The notes under the pieces are model-generated. The model did not search any database. It was not told where the DNA came from and saw only the letters and a list, made by a program, of their open reading frames with translations. A stretch of DNA of 49,932 nt from the NCBI GenBank assembly GCA_001918935.1, contig MNGW01000069.1, positions 1 to 49,932 of the forward strand, written 5' to 3'. This stretch comes from Acidobacteriales bacterium 13_1_40CM_3_55_5. GTDB taxonomy: Bacteria > Acidobacteriota > Terriglobia > Terriglobales > Acidobacteriaceae. Positions 43,501 through 49,932 of the stretch are shown here, in pieces. The translations under genes and the position numbers were made by a program. Within the stretch, counting starts at the first letter, position 1; every line of letters begins with the position of its first letter.

Positions 43501-44955
43501 ATGGTGAGAGCTGATTTGAATACAGTAAAGGACAGGGTTTCAGGCGATGCGAAGCGCAATCAGGGCCAGGAGTGGTTGGAACTTAAGCCCCTTGCATTGT
43601 ATGCTCGGGGCGTGTTGCGCTCGCTTGCGCCGGGTCGGTCTCCAACTCCAGGTCTGATCCTGGGGCTGATTATCACGCTCGCCGCCGTGGTCGCCTATTC
43701 CGGCTACATCGCCTTCCAGATCTCAGGCTTGCGAGAGCTGCAGAACAATCTGGTGGATCGCAATCGTAAAGACTCTCTCCAGCTGCTGCGTATCCAGAAT
43801 GATCTTAATTCGGTGGGACTTGCGATGCGCGACATGCTGGACGCGGACGAGCCGTATCCCCTCACGGCCTGGTCGGCGCAATTCCAACGGGTTCGAGCTG
43901 ACTTGAATGACGCGCTGCGTCTTGAGGAACAAGTCGCAGTCGCCACCCGAACGCCCGAGCAGAGACAATATCTGACCGACTCCGTAGCGCAGTTTTGGGA
44001 TGCAGCCGATCGCACTTTTGCGCTCGCTCGTGACGGCAAGGACAAAGAAGCACGGTCTCAGATACGTCTTTCGTTGCAAGCCCGGCAGGCGGCATTGAGC
44101 ACAGCGGTGGCGCGACTGCTTGTCCAGAACAACGAAAGCGAAGAGCAGGCGGCGCAGCGGGTCAGGCAGATTTATGATCGTGTCGGACGCCAGGTCTATT
44201 TATTTCTTGGCGTCACTCTGATCGCGATCGTGCTCACCAGCCTCTATCTGATTCGTTCCAACCGCCATTTGTTTGCGCAACTCGCCGCGCTATCCGAACA
44301 ACGCAGCGAACTGGCTCAGAAGTTAATTTCCACGCAGGAATCTACCTTGCGTTACATTTCTCGGGAACTACACGATGAGTTCGGACAAATCCTGACCGCG
44401 GTGGGCGCAATGCTGGGCCGGGCGGGCAATCAAGCACCTGAGGGCTCGCCACTCCGCGCCGAATTGCGCGAAGTCTGCGAAATTGCCCAGACAACGCTGG
44501 ATAATGTCCGCAGTCTCTCGCAGGCGTTGCATCCCGTAATGCTCGATGAGTCCGGGCTGGAGAGTACTCTTGACTGGTATATCCCCACGGTGGAAAGGCA
44601 AGCCGGTATTGACATATCCTATGAGAAATCGGGAACACCTTTTTTGGTGGATGGTCACGCTGCCATTCATATCTATCGTGTTTTGCAGGAAGCTCTGAAT
44701 AATGTCACGCGGCATTCGGGAGCGCGCGAGGCCTGGGTTCGCCTGCAATTCTTGCCGGAGCGCCTGCAGCTCGAAGTGGAAGATCACGGTTCGGGATTCG
44801 AACCTCACGCGGTCAAGCAGGGAATAGGCCTGGTTGCAATGCGCGAGCGCGCAGAATTGCTGGGCGGTACCATCGAGTTTTTGAAATCGAACTCAGGTGG
44901 TTCGCTGGTGCGTCTAAAGGTTCCAAGAGAGAAATCGGACACACATGCCGAATAA
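43501..44955 (+). CDS. NarL/LuxR-type sensor histidine kinase
   Basis: A 484-residue membrane histidine kinase of the HisKA_3 type. TM1 at about 50-74 (LILGLIITLAAVVAYSGYI), a periplasmic helical sensor (about 75-225), TM2 at about 226-250 (VYLFLGVTLIAIVLTSLYLI), then the dimerisation helix with phospho-acceptor His291 in RELHDEFGQILTA, N-box VLQEALNNVTRHSGA and G-box VEDHGSGFEP, GIGLVAMRERAELLGG. Its stop overlaps the response-regulator start by 11 bp, so the pair is coupled. The start may be later than 43501; the first 40 residues are not conserved-looking. Confidence 0.92.
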   Translation: MVRADLNTVKDRVSGDAKRNQGQEWLELKPLALYARGVLRSLAPGRSPTPGLILGLIITLAAVVAYSGYIAFQISGLRELQNNLVDRNRKDSLQLLRIQNDLNSVGLAMRDMLDADEPYPLTAWSAQFQRVRADLNDALRLEEQVAVATRTPEQRQYLTDSVAQFWDAADRTFALARDGKDKEARSQIRLSLQARQAALSTAVARLLVQNNESEEQAAQRVRQIYDRVGRQVYLFLGVTLIAIVLTSLYLIRSNRHLFAQLAALSEQRSELAQKLISTQESTLRYISRELHDEFGQILTAVGAMLGRAGNQAPEGSPLRAELREVCEIAQTTLDNVRSLSQALHPVMLDESGLESTLDWYIPTVERQAGIDISYEKSGTPFLVDGHAAIHIYRVLQEALNNVTRHSGAREAWVRLQFLPERLQLEVEDHGSGFEPHAVKQGIGLVAMRERAELLGGTIEFLKSNSGGSLVRLKVPREKSDTHAE

Positions 44956-45574
44956 AATTTCCGTGCTCTTAGTGGACGATCACAGCCTAGTGAGGCGGGG
45001 GTTTCGTCGCATGCTGGAAGATGAGCCCGACATCTCGGTCGCCGGAGAGGCAGGCGATGGCGAAGAGGCCATTCGTCTATCCGAGAAGCTGCGACCGCGT
45101 GTCATCTTGATGGATTGTGCGCTGCCTGGCATGAGTGGTCTCGACACCACGCGCCGGATTCTCGAGAAATTACCGGACACCATTGTTCTAATGCTCAGCA
45201 TGCATACGGAAGAAACCTTGGTACGGCAGGCGCTCGAGTCCGGCGCACGTGGATACATGCTGAAAAATGCCATTGACTTGGAGTTGGGAACAGCGATCCG
45301 CAAAGTTGTGGCCGGGGAGATTGTGCTCGATCCTCAGCTCTCGCACCCCACTGCGTTGAAAGGTGAGCGCGATTACGGACTCACCACCCGCGAACTGGAA
45401 ATCCTGCAACTAATCGTAGACGGAAAATCTAATAAAGAAATTGCCGCACAGCTCAAACTCAGCGCCAATACCGTTGCGGTCCATCGCGCCAACATGATGG
45501 ACGCTCTCGGAATTCACAAGACCGCAGAACTGGTAGTTTATGCGATCCGCAACGGGCTGGTAAACCTTCCGTGA
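44945..45574 (+). CDS. NarL/LuxR-family response regulator
   Basis: A 209-residue transcription factor. Receiver (about 5-120): DDH at 11-13, phospho-acceptor Asp57 in ILMDCALPGMSG, then SMHTEETLVRQALESGARGYMLKNA. LuxR HTH (about 145-205): LTTRELEILQLIVDGKSNKEIAAQLKLSANTVAVHRANMM. It is the cognate regulator of the upstream kinase (11-bp overlap) and overlaps the next gene by 4 bp (GTGA). Target sites unknown; the 47257-47277 direct repeat is one candidate. Confidence 0.95.
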   Translation: MPNKISVLLVDDHSLVRRGFRRMLEDEPDISVAGEAGDGEEAIRLSEKLRPRVILMDCALPGMSGLDTTRRILEKLPDTIVLMLSMHTEETLVRQALESGARGYMLKNAIDLELGTAIRKVVAGEIVLDPQLSHPTALKGERDYGLTTRELEILQLIVDGKSNKEIAAQLKLSANTVAVHRANMMDALGIHKTAELVVYAIRNGLVNLP

Positions 45575-47262
45575 ACCGCCGGTCTTTTCTCCAGGGAGTT
45601 GCAGGACTAGCGGGGGCCTGCAGTCTGGGTTCCCTCAATGCTTTTTCACAAACTTCCAATGCCGGGTTCAAGCTGGTAGACGTCACTGCTCGTGCCGGTT
45701 TGCAATTCCGTCACAACAGCGGCGCCTACGGCGGCAAGCTTCTGCCCGAGACGCTGGGCGCAGGCTGTGCCTTCCTTGACTATGACCGTGACGGCTGGCA
45801 GGACATTCTGTTGCTCAACGGAATGGACTGGCCCGGACGCAAGCGGCAGCGCAGCACACTCCGCCTGTACCGCAACAATCGCAATGGCACATTCTCGGAT
45901 GTAACCCGCAGCGCCGGTCTCGATATCGAGATGTACGGAATGGGTATTGCGGTTGGGGACTACAACAATGATGGTTATACCGACATTCTGATTACATGTG
46001 TCGGACAGAACCGATTGTTTAGAAATACGGGCAAGGGGACTTTTGTGGACGTCACCAAAGCCACTGGCCTGGGCGGACGGTCCGGCTTCAGTACTTCAGC
46101 GCTGTGGTTCGATTTCGATCGCGATGGACTGCTCGATCTTTTCATCTGCAACTATGTTAAGTGGTCTGCGGAACACGACGTGTTCTGTAGTCTCGATGGG
46201 AAGCATAAATCCTATTGCACGCCCGAGGCCTACCGCGGCGAAACCTGCTGGCTTTTTCACAATCGCGGAAATGGGACATTCGAAGACGTCACCGCGACCA
46301 GCGGAATTTTTGACAGCAGTTCAAAGTCGCTGGGCGTGGCAATGCTTGACTACGATCAGGACGGCTGGCCTGACCTACTGGTCGCCAATGACACGCAGCC
46401 GAACAAGCTCTATCGGAACCTGCGTAACGGAACGTTTAAAGATGTTGCCGTCGATGCCGGCATCGCCTTCAGCGCCGAGGGAAAAGCGCGAGCCGGAATG
46501 GGTGTAGATGTAGCCGACTTCGATAACTCGGGCGCGGCAGGTGTGGCAATCACCAATTTTGATAACGAAATGATCGGCCTCTATCGACGTTCTGCGAACG
46601 GAACTTATGCAGATGTGGCGGCGCAGAGCGGAGTGGGACTACCGTCAAAAGATAAGTTAGGTTTCGGCTGCATATTTCTGGATGCCGATCTGGACGGCTC
46701 GCCTGACTTGGTCTCGGTGAACGGACACATCGATGACACCGTGCGGAATGTCCGTAACGTCGGTTACGCACAGCCCCCGCAGCTGTTTCTAAACAACGGT
46801 AAGGGAGTGTTTCGTGACATTGCTTCAGAAATCGGCCCTGAATTCGTCCAGCCCAAGGTGGGACGCGGTCTGGCTTATGGCGATTTCGACGGCGACGGAG
46901 ATCTCGATATCCTGATGACCACTAACAACGGCCCTGCATTCCTGTTTCGCAATGACCAGCTTGCTGGCAACCGCAGCATAAGAGTTCGTTTAGTGGGGAC
47001 AAAGTCAAATCGCGATGCAATCGGCGCTTCAGTGCGAATCTTTCATGGAGGCACGAGTCAATTACGTCTGGTCAAAGGTGGATCCAGTTACTTGTCACAA
47101 TCGGAACTTCCCGTTACTTTCGGTGTGGGTAAACGCGATCGCGTCGATCGCCTGGTGATTCAGTGGCCCAATGGTCGGACTGAGGAATACAAAGATCTCG
47201 CAACTGGCCGGGGCTATGAATGCGTCGAAGAAAAAGGAATTGAGCCGCTCACTACCTTCTAG
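45571..47262 (+). CDS. CRTAC1/UnbV-like FG-GAP protein, Tat-exported
   Basis: A 563-residue secreted protein. N-terminal Tat-like signal NRRSFLQGVAGLAG (RR at 3-4), then several FG-GAP/VCBS calcium repeats (DYDRDGWQDILLLNG, DYNNDGYTDILITCV, DFDRDGLLDLFICN, DYDQDGWPDLLVAN, DADLDGSPDLVSVNG, DFDGDGDLDILMTTN) and a C-terminal ASPIC/UnbV domain (IGASVRIFHGGTSQLRLVKGGSSYLSQ). Probably an extracellular beta-propeller. GTG start overlaps the response-regulator stop by 4 bp, so it forms one operon with the two-component system. Confidence 0.92.
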   Translation: MNRRSFLQGVAGLAGACSLGSLNAFSQTSNAGFKLVDVTARAGLQFRHNSGAYGGKLLPETLGAGCAFLDYDRDGWQDILLLNGMDWPGRKRQRSTLRLYRNNRNGTFSDVTRSAGLDIEMYGMGIAVGDYNNDGYTDILITCVGQNRLFRNTGKGTFVDVTKATGLGGRSGFSTSALWFDFDRDGLLDLFICNYVKWSAEHDVFCSLDGKHKSYCTPEAYRGETCWLFHNRGNGTFEDVTATSGIFDSSSKSLGVAMLDYDQDGWPDLLVANDTQPNKLYRNLRNGTFKDVAVDAGIAFSAEGKARAGMGVDVADFDNSGAAGVAITNFDNEMIGLYRRSANGTYADVAAQSGVGLPSKDKLGFGCIFLDADLDGSPDLVSVNGHIDDTVRNVRNVGYAQPPQLFLNNGKGVFRDIASEIGPEFVQPKVGRGLAYGDFDGDGDLDILMTTNNGPAFLFRNDQLAGNRSIRVRLVGTKSNRDAIGASVRIFHGGTSQLRLVKGGSSYLSQSELPVTFGVGKRDRVDRLVIQWPNGRTEEYKDLATGRGYECVEEKGIEPLTTF

Positions 47263-47277
47263 TATTTTTCTAGTATT
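47257..47277. promoter_or_regulatory. 11-bp-spaced direct repeat, possible operator
   Basis: Two exact copies of TTCTAGTATT with an 11-bp period (one helical turn), each containing the palindrome CTAG. The first copy overlaps the TAG stop of the FG-GAP gene. A dimeric regulator could bind it. It could also be chance in an AT-rich patch. Confidence 0.4.
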
Positions 47278-47380
47278 GCGCCCCTCGAGTAGCCGGACTA
47301 AGGTGTGGACAATTTTCATGTCCTCATCCGCGGCGCCCTCCGGCCCGCAGCCTTGAGGCGTTAAACCCACAACTAAGTTA

Positions 47381-47406
47381 GGCCGCCAAAATGGCGGCCT
47401 CTCTTA
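47381..47406 (+). terminator. terminator after the two-component/FG-GAP operon
   Basis: GGCCGCC (47381-47387), loop AAAAT, GGCGGCC (47393-47399), then TCTCTTATAT. Lies 119 bp after the FG-GAP stop and before the separate secreted-protein gene. Confidence 0.85.
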
Positions 47407-47469
47407 TATCTAAATGTTGTAGAAGCTTTTTTCGACTCTATCTCGACCAAGATTGTCTGGAGGCTTCAC

Positions 47470-47856
47470 ATGAAATCTCGCACTGCGATCATCAGACTCA
47501 CATTGCCGTGCCTATTGCTTGTTGCTGTTCTGGCGCTCGCTAAGAGCGACGGCAAACCATTAACGGTGAAAGGCTATGTTCTCGACTCGGCCTGTGCATT
47601 TACCAAGGGTCTCAGCAAACCGATAAGCAAAGACTGCGCGGAGGCATGCGCGAAAGCAGGCTCTCCGTTGGTGATTCTGTCGGATGACGGAATCATCTAT
47701 TGGCCCATTGCCGAGACCACGCCTTCCAGTGGGCAGAATGAAAAACTGCTGCCATACGCCGGTCAGAAAGTTACAGCTAGCGGGAAGGTGTTTCAACGAG
47801 GCGGTTCGAGCGCCATGGTTATCGAAAAACTGGAACCGCTTTCCAACGGCAAATAA
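47470..47856 (+). CDS. secreted protein of unknown function, 128 aa
   Basis: A 128-residue exported protein with a signal peptide (about 1-24, ending LALA). Mature part: VKGYVLDSACAFTKGLSKPISKDCAEACAKAGSPLVILSDDGIIYWPIAE and QKVTASGKVFQRGGSSAMVIEKLEPL, an OB-like pattern with conserved-looking Cys residues. No family recognised. It sits alone between a terminator and a TonB-dependent receptor gene (54-bp gap), so it may share a transcript with the receptor. Confidence 0.72.
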   Translation: MKSRTAIIRLTLPCLLLVAVLALAKSDGKPLTVKGYVLDSACAFTKGLSKPISKDCAEACAKAGSPLVILSDDGIIYWPIAETTPSSGQNEKLLPYAGQKVTASGKVFQRGGSSAMVIEKLEPLSNGK

Positions 47857-47910
47857 TTACCCACTGTTCGATCCGGGCCCTGATTCATATCTCGGTTAAG
47901 GAGTATTCCC

Positions 47911-49932
47911 GTGCATGTGTCGTCGATCCGTTGCTCGGTGTTGATAACAGTCACGATTCTATCCAGCTTGTTGCCGCTTAGTGTTGTCAGCGGTGCGCAG
48001 GAATTGGGAACTGCAGTGCTGAACGGCGACGTCACGGACCCACAAGGCGCGGTCGTGATTGGCGCTCACGTGATTGCGCGAAGCCTGGCCACGGGCGTTC
48101 AGCGTACCAGCGTGACCAACCACGTCGGGCTCTTCGCGTTTAACAACCTTGCGCCTGGCCCGTATGAAGTACGAGTAGAGGCCGCAGGATTCGCTCCGGC
48201 GACGGCAACCGTCCGTTTGGAAGTTGGACAGCAGGCCAGCTTGAAGTTTCCGTTAACCATCGAGCAAGAGAAGACCACGATTGTGATCGACGACCGCGAC
48301 TCAATCCCACTCATCAATACTGTGACCTCTGTGGTGGATGGCGTGATAAACGCACAGCAGATCGACAATCTGCCACTGAATGGCCGCAATTTCCTGGAAC
48401 TGGCGCTGCTCATTCCGGGTAATACGATTGCGCCCAATTTCGATCCCACCAAGTCGAGCACTGTCGTCATTTCTTCGGCCGGGCAGTTGGGACGCGGCGG
48501 CAACGTAAGCATCGACGGCATGGACAACAACGACGATGTCGTGGGCGGCATGCTCGTCAATATTCCGCAAGATGGAGTGCAGGAATTTCAGATTGCCACC
48601 AACCGTTTTTCCGCCGAGGTCGGGCGTTCGGGATCCTCCGTAGTAAATGTGGTGACCAAGTCCGGGAGCAATATATTGCACGGTTCGGCGTCATTCTATG
48701 AGCGGGACAAGGTTCTCCAAGCTCTTCCCGTTCCGCCGGCAGCAGTATGCCGGAACCCTGGGAGGCCCGCTGGTCAAAGACAAAGCCTGGTGGTTCGGAG
48801 CCTTTGAGTATCGCGACGAATTGGGCGGAGTCCTGGTGGGAAGGCGCGACCCCGCGAGCCAAACCATCACGAATAGTTTTGCTTTCACTCCTTTGACCGA
48901 TCCCATGGGAACTGTTCGTGGAGATTGGCAGATCACGAGCAACGATCTGCTTGCAATGCACTATTCGATTGAACGCCAGAGCGTCACGGGTGGGGCGAGT
49001 TTCCTGTCAGGCGCTCCCATCGGTTCAGCCTCCGAACGGCAGGATGCGCGCAACAATTTCCAAACCTTTCAAACTTCGTGGACGCGCGTGCTGAGTCCCA
49101 CGTTACTCAACCGGGCCAGCTTCAGTTTCAACAACTTTATCAATAGCACCAATCCAGTCGCGCCCGGAATTGAGCTCGACTTTCCTAGCATCGCAGATGG
49201 AGCTTCCTACCGCGTCCCACAGCAGACACGCCAGAAGCGGCTGCAGTGGGACGACGGCGTGGATTGGACTCATGGTCAGCATAACCTTCGCTTCGGAGGA
49301 CAGGTGCAGCACATTGGCGCTGATTTCAACCTGGGAGTATTTCAGGGCGGCGCGATTGAGTTCATTCAGGACTTCGCAGACTTCGATCACAACAATGACG
49401 GGGTCACCAACGACCAGGATTTGCTCTTTGCGGTGACTATCCGCAGCGGCAAGCCTTCAGTGCCGCTGCTTATCCCGGACGCCAACAATAATCATTTCGC
49501 CACATACGTGCAGGACGACTGGCGCGTGCATCCGCAGTTCACTTTAAATCTGGGGTTACGGTACGAGCTCGACACCGACGTAAATAATGTTGGGCACTAC
49601 AATCAGATCAATCCCATCCTGCTCCCGCTCCTCCACGGCAACCGTCACAAGGACACCAACAATTTCGGTCCGCGCGTGGGCTTCAACTGGGCCACTCGGG
49701 GTGGCCAGCTCAGTCTGCATGGCGGCTATGGCATTTATTACGATCGAGTCACCCTGGAGATCGTCTCACTGGAGCGTGGACTCGACGGCCGAGCCCTGCC
49801 CATCGACGTACGCCTGGGCAGCGCCAACTATTTGGACTCGAATGGGCATTTCGTTCCCGGCGCCCCAACTTTTTCTGATCCCTTCACTGGTTTCATCATT
49901 CCGGGAGCAGGAGGCGCGTCCGAGGGCATCAA
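47911..49932 (+). pseudogene. TonB-dependent receptor (Oar-like), frameshifted, 3' cut by window end
   Basis: Outer-membrane receptor. GTG start with AAGGAG 7 bp upstream; signal at about 1-28. CarboxypepD_reg-like domain at about 30-115 (LNGDVTDPQGAVVIGAHVIA, GLFAFNNLAPGPYEVRVEAAGF), then plug-like INAQQIDNLPLNGRNFLELALLIPG. The frame breaks at about 48705-48722: the first frame ends at 48807 in a false tail, while the next frame continues with FRRQQYAGTLGGPLVKDKAWWFGAFEYRDE and stays open to the window end (FRFGGQVQHIGADFN, LRYELDTDVNNV, FGPRVGFNWA). Cause: a single indel or a small deletion of a receptor loop. Beta-barrel domain incomplete here. Confidence 0.82.

Noticed and set aside
1-49932. 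Defence island, prophage, IS element or tRNA-linked integration
   Set aside because: No transposase, integrase, restriction set, phage gene or tRNA was found; the lone HNH protein is a common chromosomal family.

Overview
The window looks like a chromosomal segment from an Acidobacteriota bacterium, probably class Terriglobia. This is inferred from gene content, not from a marker search. Clues are a DUF6677-type membrane protein, a tandem DUF507 pair, a CRTAC1/UnbV-type FG-GAP protein, an Oar-like TonB-dependent receptor with a carboxypeptidase-regulatory N-terminus, a Ser/Thr kinase with a PD40 propeller, and the order lptC-lptA fusion, lptB, rpoN, hpf. The Gram-negative envelope is clear. 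I see no phage, plasmid, IS element, CRISPR array, rRNA or tRNA.

Layout. 0-4 kb (+): NrnA, a small membrane protein, a GT39 glycosyltransferase, a double GNAT protein. 4-10.4 kb (-): M24 peptidase with two small membrane proteins, POT-like transporter, a frameshifted DUF167 gene, YggS, OPT oligopeptide transporter. 10.6-16.5 kb: zinc-ribbon microprotein, frameshifted comF, HNH nuclease, two paralogous LolA-like secreted proteins, secreted S9 peptidase. 16.6-19.9 kb: a decay zone with a multiply frameshifted secreted matrixin-like/IPT/Ig-like gene, an intact 179-residue secreted partner, and a second broken gene running under the cold-shock gene. 20-27.5 kb: HExxH/TPR protein, QueG, two DUF507 genes, an uncharacterised protein, RecJ, RDD protein. 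27.6-33.3 kb: LPS-export genes (LptC-LptA fusion, LptB), sigma-54 and the long-form hibernation factor. 33.3-43.5 kb: orphan sugar-binding-type protein, exported creatininase-family protein, a 741-residue protein ending in a divergent class III nucleotidyl cyclase domain, TonB, a lipoprotein, a PD40 Ser/Thr kinase, a ferritin-like protein. 43.5-50 kb: an overlapping histidine kinase / response regulator / FG-GAP operon, a secreted protein and a frameshifted TonB-dependent receptor cut by the window end.

How the genes work together. Peptide use is a theme (M24 peptidase, POT-like and OPT transporters, S9 peptidase). Envelope building and TonB-energised uptake are another (LptCAB, GT39, TonB, receptor). 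Signalling is rich (cyclase-like protein, STPK, two-component pair, sigma-54).

The two most unusual items are: (1) the cyclase-like protein, which keeps the metal and transition-state residues (D471, D518, N594, R598) but has Phe and Ile where the purine-selecting residues should be; and (2) a set of intergenic elements built of degenerate 7-bp tandem units. Four of these have two inverted arms, a fifth has one arm, and each uses a different 7-mer and lies just upstream of a gene start. At least seven indel-type frame breaks occur in five genes. Some may be draft-assembly errors, but four of them cluster in the decay zone.
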